A stretch of 64,000 bases of DNA from Syncephalis plumigaleata (GCA_025201365.1 JAIXMF010000001.1:1426001-1490000); one strand, 5' to 3'. Positions 47,740 through 59,702 are shown, counted from the stretch's first letter. The notes: generated by a model not told the origin, from the letters alone. A program made the numbers and translations.

Positions 47740-49696
47740 CTAATGACTACAGATTTCCTCGAAATCACACTTGGACAAATTGCGCTGCATTACCGAGTAG
47801 AACTTACTCCACGGGCAGAGTGGACCATCCCCTGGACAACCAGGTATTTGTATGGGGCGCTCGTTAAGTAGAACACGTACAAAATATCCAGGATCTTCTT
47901 CATCTGCTTCTTCTTCATCGACACAGGCTAGCACTTCAAAGTGTAGATTGGCCGCAAACGGAATGAGTTGCGACATTCGGAATAGACGATGCCGATTGAA
48001 CGTTGGCGTCTCGTCGTAAAGTCCCTATTATTTTATTTGTTAACATCCATCATTAGTGTGTCGAATTAGATAAGCAATGAATAATGACAACAACTTACCA
48101 TAAACGTTAATAGCATAATGATTGTATAATGTTGCGTGAAGCCTAGCTGCCATGGCCGCTTCAACTGACCAAGTATAGCTCGTCTCATATTGCTTACCAA
48201 CTCGTACATGGCCATCGTGCCATAACAGCGATTATCCCTGTGACCTGCTCCAACCCTACGATAGGTCAGTACGTCACCGACATAATCGGACAATTCCATT
48301 ATATTGGGATCGGGCCCGTAGGCACCGGGTGCATCATCGTACGGCACTTCCTCCGAGTCTACATCGTCCAGTTCACTAGGGAATGCCTCTAGCAATTCAC
48401 ACCATTGATTTGTTCGATTATACGTGACGTAGTCGTTGATGCACAAACGTGCCATATTCCTACCATCAGCGTAAGTGACATCGTAGCCTAGATAATCACT
48501 CAATTGCTGATGAATACTAGGGTAATATTGCTTGACGGGCAGCTTCGCTACTGTGCTATCGGCATTTAGCGCGTTCCACCTTGTTAGCCATGCGGGACAG
48601 GTGTAAAGCGCGTCAAGCTTATAATCTTGTCCCTATTAGCAAGTGAAGTCATAGTAGCAAACGCTACTCTATCAATGATGCATCCCTGTGGTTGCTTTTT
48701 ATTACTGCTACTTTACCAATGGTGCTACGGAAATATCGTTTTTATCTATTTCCTCGCCTGAAAATACGGAAGCATAGGCTAGTGCCGATGCCATACATCT
48801 GCCAATGACAATTATATTGTATCAATACAACTAGTTGCTTATTGACGTGTGTTAACGTACCTTGGTGCATTTGCACTTGTATACTCCAATAGATTACGTC
48901 GTACATTAATATCACGCTTGTTCGCAGTGGAACGTGGATGATCGTTATGCTTGCCATGCTTGCCATGCTTGCCATGTTTGCCATGCTTGATCATTGCGTT
49001 CTTGTAACGGCAAATATCACGATGGGCCAGCTGTTGCATGTCCCGTTTGCCTTGTTCGGTTAGCTCGTTGGCCTGCGCTAAAGCAAGTGGATTACGCCAC
49101 TCCCTCAGCCAGTCGGGCCATTCCGGATCGTTGATCAAGTGTAGCTTCTTCTCCAATTTCTTCCATGCTCGAATGGTCGCCTCTTTCGGATGATCGGTGC
49201 CATGTCGCGCGAACAACTGTAGATGTACGAGTTTGCACATATCGGGAACACGTCCGGGGTCTTGCTCGTCCGATGCACACGTGTCATTAGTCGCCTGACT
49301 GGTAATTTCCGGCAATGGATGTTTATAAGGTGTATAAATATTCAACAGGTTCTTCACCGGCTCATGATGATGCTGGCCACGCTCCTGTTCCTCGCCGGGT
49401 AACGGCACCGACGAATCATCACGAATACTGAGCAGTATCTCCACCAGTATCGTGAGCAGCACCAGTAGCCCGACCAGGAGGAATCTGCCACTTCGTCGAC
49501 GAAACAGCGGCAATCTTTCATCCTCGTCTTTCGGCCACAAATAGCGTACTAGGAAGGGCTGACGCTCCTCTTGTCTTAGATCGAAATCAGCTTCATCGTC
49601 AGTATAAGGGTTCTCCACTGGTATTCTCCTTTCCGCGAGTCTCTCCGGTAAAGATGTCACTCGCGTCGCGTGTATGTGGGCTGCCGTACTTGTCAT
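47740..49696 (-). CDS. Membrane-anchored histidine-phosphatase (MINPP-like) relative, altered catalytic motifs
   Basis: Four minus-strand exons, 49696-48861, 48798-48717, 48632-48099 and 48024-47740, give 578 residues. A cytoplasmic N-terminus is followed by one membrane helix (FLLVGLLVLLTILVEILL, about residues 93-110), so the rest is lumenal or extracellular. The fold matches the branch-2 histidine acid phosphatases of the MINPP/phytase group: LVHLQLFARHGTDHP, a Cys-rich middle (YTCPAWLTRWN), LGFTQHYTIIMLLTFMGLYD and LIPFAANLHFEVLAC. The usual RHGxRxP is RHGTDHP (Arg to Asp), and the usual HAE acid motif reads HYT. Inositol-phosphate hydrolysis is therefore doubtful and a binding or regulatory role is possible. 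A (KHG)n His-rich repeat lies just before the first intron. Confidence 0.8.
48947..48985 (-). repeat. 9-bp tandem repeat coding HGK units in the MINPP-like gene
   Basis: Four to five near-identical TGCCATGCT units encode HGKHGKHGKHGKHNDH. Such His-rich strings can bind metal ions. The array is young, since units differ by single bases only. Confidence 0.85.
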
Positions 49697-50916
49697 TGTA
49701 AAAGAGATAAATGATATTGTGCCAGTTGCGTCAATTGCAAGTATATATCTAATACACAATGGTACACGTAAGCTAGGTGGTACCAACTACGCAATACCTT
49801 TCGACACCTGCTCTATTCATTCGTTTACCCGCTCGTTCGCTCATTCAGCCACGCATACCTCGATGATAACCATGGATGATTGCCTGTGTTATTATTCCTA
49901 CGAGATAACAGGCATGCGTCATCGTTATCATCACATATAACTATAATCTTAGTAGTGTAGTGTATAGATCTCATTAAACGTAGTACGAAGCATGTCAATG
50001 TAACCTGTACGCTATCCCACAATTAATCGTGAAAATCCTGGATTTCATTGTGAAAGTGCCCGACGCCTCATCTATTGGTTCGTTGTTATCATACTTGCAA
50101 CGAACGAGCATATACATTAGCGCGATCATCTTTCCTCAGCGATTCGTGCTTATCGTTTGCTGCATAGAATAATACTCGCTCCCCGCAGAGCAACGACTTT
50201 ATTTCACATTTGAAGTCAATTGTTTTGAAGGGGAGCAACATCTCATCTCCTTCTCTCCGTACTAGATGGATGCCTCCCTACTCCACACAATGTTACAATG
50301 TTGTATGCTCTTTGAAACATGAAAAAAACTGCAAATTCTATACAAGCTACATTGTAGCCTGATTTTGCAACACAATAAAGCAATAGCACGCAATACGATG
50401 CTACTGCTACTTTTACTCTTTGCCATAAGCCGACCATCTATAGCTGATATTAGCGAATATACACTGATGTACACTTGTGGTTTGCCATTCTTTTTTCCTT
50501 AGAAAGCGTGAATTAATCCAGTTTAATGACTTGTCCTAACCATGCATGTGTCTTCAGTAATAATGGTTAGAAAGAGGACAAGAAAAGCCACACCTAAATG
50601 TGCATGCACGCGCACATTCTTAGATTTATATAGCAGCTCCATCGGTTTTTACTTGCACACGTGGCTTTTGACTCCTTTTCCATAAAGGGCACGCCCATCT
50701 TCTCCGTCCAGTTAACATTAACCCTTTTGTTCCGCGGTATACTTGTCGGCGATTTTTCTCCTACTTATTTGCCGTCTTCCTTTTTTTTGGTTGATCCAAA
50801 ATATTTCACAATAGCCTAGTTTACGAAGAAGATATACAAGCGCGCAAATCAACTCTGATGTTGAGATGCTTTGCTTACTGCTTGCCATTTACGATTATTA
50901 GCATACTATTAGAGAC
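49697..50916. promoter_or_regulatory. Divergent promoter region (MINPP-like / 7TM-RGS)
   Basis: 1.2 kb between divergent starts. A TATATA run at 49742-49748 lies about 45 nt before the minus-strand gene. No other gene recognised. Confidence 0.4.
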
Positions 50917-52347
50917 ATGACACAAGAAGAAAACAGCATGATATGGTCGCAGTTTGCGCCGATTTACTTGACATTCGCCAGTATCTGGCTACTAATACTT
51001 TTAATGACATCAATTTTGATTATACAACTTCGCAAGTTGCCGGAGATTCAGCATCGGTCTGTTTGGATGGCTCTGCTTAGTAATGTGGTCTGCGCCACCA
51101 TGGTCTTGCATTTCACGCTTGATCTATCGACTCTCGTGGGCTATCCGTGTGCATTCGTCCTATGGCTTCCCTCGATTATCTATCCGTTATGGGTGAATAT
51201 CGCATGGTGTCGTGGTGTAAAACTGATCGAACTCTACCATTCCAACAAGGCCGCCCTAGACACTGCGGCTTATGACAACGTCGGCTGCTCCACATTTCCG
51301 AACAATCGCAGTCATGTATCGCTAAAACAATCAATGCCTCTAGTGACGGATGCAGGATCGAACGGATGGCAAACTAGATTTGTTATGCGATATCATTATT
51401 TATTTACGGATCGTGCCCTATTTATCACCATACTCATTATCTTGGCCGTGTGTACGTTGTCCACATTGTTGGTGTACATCCATACGGACATCTACACCAT
51501 GACCAGTAGCATAAATTGCGACGGACGATGGGAACTCTTGCCAATGTACACAATCTTAGGTATTGGTATCTTAATGATTATCGTCACACTACTACCACTG
51601 CTCAAGGGTGTTGACGATGCCTATGGCCTGCGCACTGAGCTTGTTATCCTACTAAGCATCGGTATTGGTGCATTTCTCATTTCCATATCGCTCGATATCA
51701 TACCATCGGAACTGATGCCGAACTGGTTTAACGCTGTGCGGGCTGGCCTCATTAGCATGCTAGCCATGTGTATTATCCAATTCCTCACGGTTATCCTGCC
51801 CGTAATACGAACGTGGTGGTGGTGGAGGAAACGAGACAATGAGGCCGAACATAGACGCACAGCCACTATGTCGACCGTTTATCTCGACACGCTGTGCGGC
51901 GACTCCGTTTGGATGGCTAATCTACGCCAGTTCTCGGTTAAGGAATTCTCGGCGGGCAATGTACTATTCCTCGAACGATACGCGCGATTCCACAATCGAT
52001 TCCTATGCGATCAAAAGACGGCCATCTGCGACTTTGCCGCAATTCTAACTGAGCTCGAGATCATTTATGACAACTTCTTTTCGTCCAGGGCAAATGTGCG
52101 TATTGACATTTCGGAGGAGACACGCCACGAGCTGGATCGTCAATTCATGACACGTCAACTTGATACTAGTGTTTTCGAGCGCGCTTACCAGGAGGTTTGG
52201 CATGCCGTCGCCCTACGTACAATACCGCGCTATCAACAACATATATCGGCGACAAATGATATCGCCCTATCTAGATTACGAGGAGCATGCGACTTGATCG
52301 AATGTAACTGTGCAGACAACGTTAGTACGGGTCACTGCCACAACTAA
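50917..52347 (+). CDS. Seven-transmembrane receptor fused to an RGS domain
   Basis: Intronless 476-residue membrane protein. Seven hydrophobic helices (about residues 12-37, 46-68, 76-98, 170-190, 212-230, 242-262 and 275-298) are followed by a cytoplasmic RGS domain at about 330-460: VKEFSAGNVLFLERYARF, ILTELEIIYDNFFS and VFERAYQEVW. RGS domains accelerate GTP hydrolysis by G-alpha subunits. This order recalls plant AtRGS1 and fungal GprK-type receptors, so the protein may couple an extracellular cue to G-protein shut-off. The ligand is unknown. The loop after helix 3 is long and polar, and a Trp cluster (TWWWWRK) caps the last helix. The start at 50917 is the first ATG in a short leader. 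Confidence 0.85.
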   Translation: MTQEENSMIWSQFAPIYLTFASIWLLILLMTSILIIQLRKLPEIQHRSVWMALLSNVVCATMVLHFTLDLSTLVGYPCAFVLWLPSIIYPLWVNIAWCRGVKLIELYHSNKAALDTAAYDNVGCSTFPNNRSHVSLKQSMPLVTDAGSNGWQTRFVMRYHYLFTDRALFITILIILAVCTLSTLLVYIHTDIYTMTSSINCDGRWELLPMYTILGIGILMIIVTLLPLLKGVDDAYGLRTELVILLSIGIGAFLISISLDIIPSELMPNWFNAVRAGLISMLAMCIIQFLTVILPVIRTWWWWRKRDNEAEHRRTATMSTVYLDTLCGDSVWMANLRQFSVKEFSAGNVLFLERYARFHNRFLCDQKTAICDFAAILTELEIIYDNFFSSRANVRIDISEETRHELDRQFMTRQLDTSVFERAYQEVWHAVALRTIPRYQQHISATNDIALSRLRGACDLIECNCADNVSTGHCHN

Positions 52348-52613
52348 TATATACATTGCTCACTATTTTCCCCTATTATTGAGCCTCCTTCTATATTATC
52401 ATATATACCATTATATCCATTAATAACAACTCTAAACTGTAATAAACTATTACATGATACAGCTAGACAATGCAATCCACATGAGCCGATCCTTATTTAT
52501 ACTGTAGTAGTAATACAAGTTATATGAGCTAATAACAATTATATTGCCATGTTTATATATGTGCTTAGGAAATGATGGAGAATCAGTTGAATGTCAATCG
52601 ATGAACGAATAAA
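52348..52613. other. Convergent 3' spacer
   Basis: 266 nt of AT-rich DNA between the 7TM-RGS and acyl-CoA ligase stops. No gene seen. Confidence 0.6.
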
Positions 52614-54430
52614 CTACAATTTCGCCGAAACCTTCTTCTCGTCATTAGCTTGGCTGCGTAGTAGTTTACGCAGAATCTTTCCCGAAGGTGATCTCGGAAC
52701 CACGTCCAAGAATTCTACACCACCTCGCAGTTGTTTGTGCGGTGCAACACGCTTCGCTACATAGTCTGCCACCTCGCTTGCTGTAATGCTGCCTATATGG
52801 GTCGCCTTAAGCGCAACATACGCTTTTGGCAATTCAGTGGCTAATTCCTCGCTCACCACGGGAATTACAGCTGCATCAGCTATTGCCTCGTGGGTTTGCA
52901 GGATAGCCTCCAGTTCAGCCGGCGGCACCTGGTATCCCTTATACTTTATCAACTCCTTTATACGATCCACGATGTAAAAGTCGCCGATCTCATCGACTTG
53001 CACAACATCGCCCGTGTGAAGGAAACCATCAGCATCGATCATGTTCCTGGTTGCTTCGGGATTGTTCAAGTAGCCCTTCATTATATTAGGACCTTTGACA
53101 CACAATTCACCGGTACCATTACCAGATACTTCTATAGTTCATTAAGTAAATAAAACGTATATATGCAGTTTGTATTAATTATTGTGCTTATATCATGTTC
53201 GCTCTCATGATCATCCTACGTACCATTTCCATTCTCGTCGATGACCTTAGCAATGATGTTCGGCAATAATTTACCAACACTGCCGTCGGCCACTCGATTG
53301 GCCGGTTGTGCCACAATAATCGGTGATGTCTCGCTCATTCCGCTGGCCTGTCGAATAATGGTATTAAGACGAAGTCTGACTGTAGCAGCCAACTCCGCTC
53401 CCAATGGTGCCGCACCACTAATCACCTCCCGCAGACTTGAAATGTCGTGCTTATCCACTAGCGGATCCTTGGCGAGTGCCAAACAAACAGGCGGTGCCAC
53501 ATAGGCGATAGTGATCTTGTACCTTTCAATATGCTGTAGGAAGGTATCAAACTGAAATCGACGCATTACCACCACAGGCGCACGTCGATGAATGGATATG
53601 TGGACTAGCACGGTAAGACCGTAGATATGATAGAACGGTAGGAATCCCGCAACGACATCATTCGATGGAAGTCGACTCCAGTGCTCATTCTCGAATGCCG
53701 AGAACTGAAATATATTGGCCAGAATATTCTTGTGTGTAAGCTCGACACCTTTCGGGTTTCCCGTTGTGCCCGAGGAATAGCACAGATAGGCCGTTTGATG
53801 ATTCGCATCATGTGCGGTGAGAGAAACGGGCTCCACCTCCGATGAGGTTCCCAAGAATGAATAAACGGTGTGGTAGCCTTGATGGCGTCGTGCACGCGCT
53901 GACTCGTCGATAATGCCCGTCACAATAATATGCTGACGTGGGATGCCAACCTTGTTTGCTGCTTCCACCGCAGTATCAAGTGCTTCGTAATCCGCCACCA
54001 AAAACGAGGCTGATGAGTCTTTTAGCTGGAATGCTAGTTCATTAGCAGTATAGGCAGCATTAGCAGTTGTTACCGCAAGTCCAGCAGCCAATGCACCGAA
54101 TGTCACCACTGGATAATCTATCTGAATTGATGCAAGCCATATGGATGTTAATACGAATTGTCAGTCATCAATCGGATTTACACGTACCGAGTTTGGCGAG
54201 TACAAGGCTAATACTTGACCGCGCTTTGCGTTAAATGTCGATTGTAGAGCACCGGCAAATCGTTTTGTCAATTGGCGTAATCCACTAAAGGTATGGCCAA
54301 TACCCGTGGTGCCATCAATAAATAGTGGCTTATCATCTGTAGTGGGATTAATCGGTTTCTCCTCGAATAAAACATGATAGATATTCTGTTCAGGAATGTG
54401 GATATCAGGAATAGGTGAATGGTAAACCAT
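52614..54430 (-). CDS. 4-coumarate-CoA-ligase-like acyl-CoA synthetase, peroxisomal signal
   Basis: ANL-superfamily adenylate-forming enzyme activating a carboxylic acid to its CoA thioester. Three minus-strand exons, 54430-54188, 54121-53224 and 53131-52614, give 552 residues. AMP-binding motif YLCYSSGTTGNPKGVELTH, FLPFYHIYG, GMSETSP, HTGDV, VDRIKELIKYKGYQVPPAELE and the catalytic-Lys region SPSGKILRKLL are all present. The protein ends in SAKL, a PTS1-type tripeptide (AKL), suggesting peroxisomal import. The likely substrate is a fatty or aromatic acid; which one cannot be told. The start at 54430 is the first ATG giving the usual N-terminal length. Fungal 4CL-like genes often serve beta-oxidation. 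Confidence 0.93.
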
Positions 54431-55902
54431 GATGTGTGATGTGTGGATATTGATGTCAATAGAATAAACAATAGAACAAGAGATGTTGATTGATAATATT
54501 GATGACAATGAATGTAGATGAATGGTTATTTATAGCCGGACAAAGGTGAGATTTCCAAGTACACGTATGATATGACGTGCTCGGCGGGGATAACCATTTA
54601 TTGAAATTCAGTCTATGAAATCACGTTAACACTCCAAAAGAAAAAGCATCTCGGAGTTACGCCAGTCACACACACATATACGCATAAACACACGTATACG
54701 CGTGCCCCATTCAATGAGTGTGTGCTACATTTCCCCAACTTGTCTGTGCCTAATCAATGGGAAGTCAAGGGAAAAGGCCAGACAACAACAACTACTACTA
54801 CTACTGATAATCATACCGTTAAGCCGAACATTTGTCGTTGTGGTAATACGCGTAACTGCTGCAGTGCCACAATAATGCTTTATATCTCTTTCTTGATATC
54901 GACCATATGGTTATGGTACAAGTTTGCATATAAATAAATAAGTTGCATGCCTCGTATCCGCCTTTTTACTGATAGCACAATGGCAAATCATTGTCTAGTA
55001 GAGTCGACGATCATCAAGCCTATCAAACAACAACAGCTGCAGTGCAGCAATAGAGTGTGTCTGTTGCACGCTATTCTTTCCCGCATATCATCCAAGGCAC
55101 TCGACGCTTGTTTAGAACCTAACCAAGTAATATGAATTGTTTATTAGTTCAGAATGATATGCCACTGTTTCACTATTGGGAATTGTAATGGATTGCAGTT
55201 AGCATGACTAGCCTGATAGTGCAACAGTACAAGACCACGCATGTAAGTAATACATCCTCCATCATTGCTGTTTGTCATGCGAGATGCTCATCCTTTGCAG
55301 TAGCAGATTTGACAATCGTTCATATACATATATATGTACATATATTAAATAAGCGATGAAAATATAAGCACACAAACAAAGTGGTGTATATATATATATA
55401 ATTTGTAGCTCTATTATTAGCAAAGAGTTTAATAATGGAATAACAACGCGTAATACTCGTCACACTAGTGCGTAACAATCAAATTGCACGTCTTGTTATC
55501 CGGCCATTGAACGCCTTTGTCTTGATGTGGCCAATTATATTCCCAGATTAGTGGCTTTTGCTCCTTTGCGCTCCTTACCATCATTGTGCACATCCCTGCA
55601 TCTCAATGTGAGCGCTCTATGTTTGTCATAATTGTCGCTCGTTGTCGTTGTAAACTAGGTAGCACACACACGCACACACATACGTATGCCATAGTTATAT
55701 CCTATTTTATAACAGTCTACATAAGTAATAAAAATGAACAACTAGCTCCTAAGCTTCGGCACACCCGATTTATCTCTTCTCTCCTTACCTCACCTCTCCA
55801 TTTCCGTATAAATCTCGTAGTTTAATAGTGGTATAAGCATCCCACTTATCTCCCCTTCTCATAAGCAAACCATCAAACATTTAGTCCACCATTTATTTAT
55901 TT
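54431..55902. promoter_or_regulatory. Divergent intergenic region (acyl-CoA ligase / kinase 3)
   Basis: 1.5 kb with ACT, AC and TATATA runs and pyrimidine-rich stretches just before kinase 3. Short open frames here show no domain signal. Confidence 0.45.
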
Positions 55903-58227
55903 ATGGATGCAGCAACTATCCCCGCTCTTTTCGATGGCGATAAAACGCCAAACAATCCAAATAGCACCGCTCATTCAGAGGAGCATGCTAGAACGCCATC
56001 TGTGAAATATCAAAAGAAACCATTTGATCATGATACGTTTTCATTGTACGCGCGACAACCTCCAGAGGCACATTTCCTGGGACGCTACATAAACACAGAC
56101 ACTTATAGCCTGACATTGGATCGATTTCTGGGTCGTGGTGCTTACGGCGAGGTATACCGTGCACGCTGCCTCAGTACAGGCCAAATGTTCGCGGTGAAAG
56201 CCATGAAAGCAAGCGTGCTAACACCAGGCGTGAAGCGTCAGGTGGAGCGAGAGGTTCATCTGCAATACCAATGCGCCGATCATCCCGGTGTACTAAAGGT
56301 GTACGGTCTGGTTATTGTTTCCGAATCATGTAATTATAGCGACAACGGCAAGCAACTTATCAACAAATGCTCATCCTCTCATTTAGCTCTACCGCAAAAG
56401 GTAGCAACATCAATGGCACCGTCAGATGTATCATTTATGGAATCGTATCCATTCCCAACTTATACAGCAACGGATGCTTCAGTTAGCAGTGGCTGGTACA
56501 TTCTACTGGAATACTGCGACGGCGGTGATCTGTTTAGCTATATCACACGCAATACCGTTACCGCGCGACCCGATAGAGAAGACTCGGCGTACAATGTCGA
56601 TAATGGCATGTTGTCAGAAACGGTATCGAGACGAATATTTGTGGCGGTACTAGAGGCAATACAGTGGTGTCATCAACGAGGCATCGCACATCGCGACCTT
56701 AAGCCGGAAAACATTCTGCTGAAGCGTCGTCATAGATCGGCTACACCGGTTGAAAAGACAGTTTACGTTAATACGGATTTTCACGAATCGCCTATTATTG
56801 ATTTCGATTATTGGAATGACATGTCGGACACTAGTCATGGAGCGCCATTCGATATCGATGAATGGGAGGTCAAAATAGCGGATTTCGGATTGGCCACCGA
56901 TCAAGAGTATTCCAACGAACTCGGCTGCGGATCAATGTTCTACATGAGTCCTGGTATGTAAAAGCGTGAACGGCGACCAATTGCTAAACTAACGTACACC
57001 TTCATAGAATGTCATCCCAGCTCTGACAATTGGCCATATTCCACGCAAGCATGCGATGTATGGTCGGCCGGCATCCTGCTGATCAACCTTCTTCGTCAAG
57101 TCAATCCTTGGCGTCGTGCGCATAAAAACGACGCGGGATACAAGTATTATATCACACATCCGCACAAGGCATTGCGTGTACTTACGGGTATATCACGCGA
57201 GGTGAATACGCTACTTATTCACGCGCTACATCCAGATGCTACGTGTCGATGCAGTATCAACGATCTGATCATACTGACGCACGATATATGGCCGTCCTAT
57301 TCAAACGGACATTACCTGGTTCCGAGTGTGACTACAGCGGAGCAGCAGGGATCTGTCGCGCATGAGCATGACGGCGTTAAGCAAATGGCGGAAGAAACAA
57401 GGAATGGATCGCGTCCATCATTTCGTTTGCCGCGTGAACATTTGCCATCAGACGTGGAAGCGAAGCCCTCCGATTCTAGTCATCACGTACAAGCTAGCGT
57501 TGAGAAGCGTGTCGTTGAAGTGTCGCATAAGAAATGCGTCACCACTTTGGCCGGTAGCGGGAAAAGTCGTGTTCAATGCGACGAGGCGTTGACGTCTGTG
57601 CAGAATAACGATAAGTCATCGATGCGAGATCCCATTCCCAATATCCACACGACATTCCATAATACACAAGTTGCGCAAACAATGCATTTGCAGCAGATTT
57701 GTCGTCTATCTTTCATAAGCGAAGTGTCTCACGAGTCATCGTCGACCCTGGTAGTTGTGCAAGCATTGCAGGCCAATCAGCCGCGTAAGCCAGAGGAGAA
57801 AGTAGTGCCCACACCAGTGAAGGATACAATTGTCAACAAGAATCGATCGCTTCATCCGCAGCATATATTTAAACCGAAACCAATCGAGAAACAAGTGCAT
57901 CATCATGTAGGCATGCTTGACAAGGAGAAGACCAGCCATGCGTTATCTATTTCGAAAAAGATAGCATCGAAAAAGTCTCGTGTATTCTTCTTCAGAAACA
58001 ACAACATCAACGACACGACAGCGGGAGTGGGCAAGCCATCCATGACGCATGGATCTATGCACACGTCAAACACTAGCAAGAAGGCGTATCATAGTCGTGT
58101 GCCCGTTATAGAACTGCTTAATCCGTCGAATATCTTGCGGCGTATCTTCAGGAGAAAGATCAAATACGGTAATCCTTCGCAAAAGATGATAGAAAGCAGA
58201 TCATCGTCCAATAATTCCAGTAAGTAG
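55903..58227 (+). CDS. Ran1/Sks1-type protein kinase (kinase 3), long C-terminal tail
   Basis: 756-residue kinase in two exons, 55903-56953 and 57008-58227. Glycine loop LGRGAYGEVYRA, FAVKAMK lysine, QVEREVHL Glu, LEYCDGGDLFSYI, AHRDLKPENILLKR, IADFGLATDQ, GCGSMFYMSP|E, CDVWSAGILLINL. Compared with its two sisters it has insertions of about 60 residues before the hinge (near residues 148-185) and about 45 residues between HRD and DFG. The last 340 residues are basic and Ser/His-rich without a domain. The intron splits the SPE codon in phase 1, exactly as in kinases 1 and 2, which points to paralogues with a shared ancestral intron. The frame is clean, and all catalytic residues are present. 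Confidence 0.92.
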
Positions 58228-58676
58228 TCCACACAAATGCAAGATCATCCAACTAACTATAGTCATTAGGTTCCTATAGTACAAATATATGTATGGCACA
58301 AGTATAATATGGGCTTATTGTCGAGGAAATGTAAAACCTGCGGTGGAATGCAATCCGTCAACCATCCGAGATATGTGAATGTCATGTTGATTATGATCAA
58401 GATACATGGATAATCTTCTATACTCGCGTATTTATATAAAACTAATCATTATAACTTTACTGTATACTTATCATAGCATGCTCCATTAAAAGTGAGGAGC
58501 TGCTGAATAAAATATTAAATTTGAATTATACGTATATATATATATATATATATATATTAGTTCACCATCATGCCATTTATTGATGAGTATGTTTGTTGTA
58601 CAAGTGAATACGGAATAGTCGATCAAGTTGCTATTTTTGCTGATGATATCATGGAATGGATCCACACAACAACCAT
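58228..58676. other. Convergent 3' spacer with (TA)n tract
   Basis: About 450 nt between convergent kinase 3 and the Cys-rich gene, holding a (TA)n run at 58532-58558 and AATAAA motifs. No gene seen. Confidence 0.6.
58532..58558 (+). repeat. (TA)n microsatellite
   Basis: About 13 TA units in a 3' intergenic spacer. Confidence 0.8.
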
Positions 58677-59054
58677 CTACCCGAACAAGTTGACTTGAAT
58701 GTTATCGAAATCAATGACGGGACCATCATTTCCGGTGCATATCCCGTAAGGTTTATAGGACTGCATGCTGCAAACTAATCCAGGAGCACATTTAGCGTCT
58801 TCAATATTGCATGACTTGCCAACCGACGCTATGTAGATGCACGTCTTCTGGCTACGGCCCGGCATTGTCTCGCATTTCAGCGTATCGTAAACACAGCGGT
58901 AATTGCGACCATTGATGATACCGCATTTATTACCTGGTCCGACGATAACTTCATCATCGCTTTGTGGGAATGCCTCGCATTGATCAAGGTAAGCAAACAA
59001 GAGGGCAACAGTAGCAGCAGCAATGGTGCTAATGCGTAATATAAGATAATTCAT
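58677..59054 (-). CDS. Small cysteine-rich secreted protein
   Basis: Single-exon, 125-residue protein. An N-terminal hydrophobic leader (ISTIAAATVALLFAYL) ends at a plausible cleavage site near QCEA. The mature part has eight cysteines, with CAPGLVC and GIC spacings that recall disulfide-knotted secreted proteins (EB/colipase-like patterns). No known family is claimed. Size, secretion and cysteine content fit a fungal effector-type small secreted protein, or a wall-associated toxin-like or inhibitor-like peptide. The start at 59054 is preferred over a longer in-frame start at 59126 because it places the hydrophobic stretch at the usual distance. It sits between kinase 3 (convergent) and the Rax1-like gene (same strand). 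Confidence 0.75.
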   Translation of the reverse strand: MNYLILRISTIAAATVALLFAYLDQCEAFPQSDDEVIVGPGNKCGIINGRNYRCVYDTLKCETMPGRSQKTCIYIASVGKSCNIEDAKCAPGLVCSMQSYKPYGICTGNDGPVIDFDNIQVNLFG

Positions 59055-59581
59055 GCTTCTACAAGTAACCGCCACATGCAAGCGTAATAACAAACTTGAA
59101 AATGCAAAGATGCAAAAATATATCAATTCACTAGAGTATTAAGAAGAAGAAGAAGAAGAAGATTAGAATAAAGAAATGTTTACTGATAGTATTTCAACTT
59201 TGCAAAAGAGGCGGGACAGCATCGAGTGGGATTTATATCATACTTCATGGTTAATTGTCATGTCAACAAGCAAGTGTAACTGCTAGATACGGATAGTGGT
59301 TAGCATGACAACAAAGAGGCCTAAATGATGGAAAACGTGTTTCGTAAATAGCCAATACTGATTGATAGCCAACCTCAATGTAATAAAAGTCCTCATCGCG
59401 TATTCTCTATTGGTCAACATGACAAGAAATGCTACAGCAAATACCGGTTCAGCTGTGATGGTTATACAGCCATATCAAAGGCCTTCCACTATGTAGCAGA
59501 AATGGTTGGCAACATCACAACGTAGCCACTTTTGGTTCGGTTTTGAAAGGAAAATACTGGATTTATCTACGTTATTCTAAC

Positions 59582-59613
<32 letters not shown>

Positions 59614-59702
59614 GTGATGTAATGAGTATGCTGATACTGTTACTCTATTGTAATACGAAAGTAAACAATTAGTTATAGTAAGGTAGATATTTTATAATTA
59701 GA
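59055..59702. other. Intergenic spacer with AAG and CAA microsatellites
   Basis: (AAG)n at 59141-59161 just upstream of the Cys-rich gene and (CAA)n at 59580-59613. No gene seen. Confidence 0.6.
59580..59613 (+). repeat. (CAA)n microsatellite
   Basis: About ten CAA units downstream of the Rax1-like gene. Confidence 0.8.
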
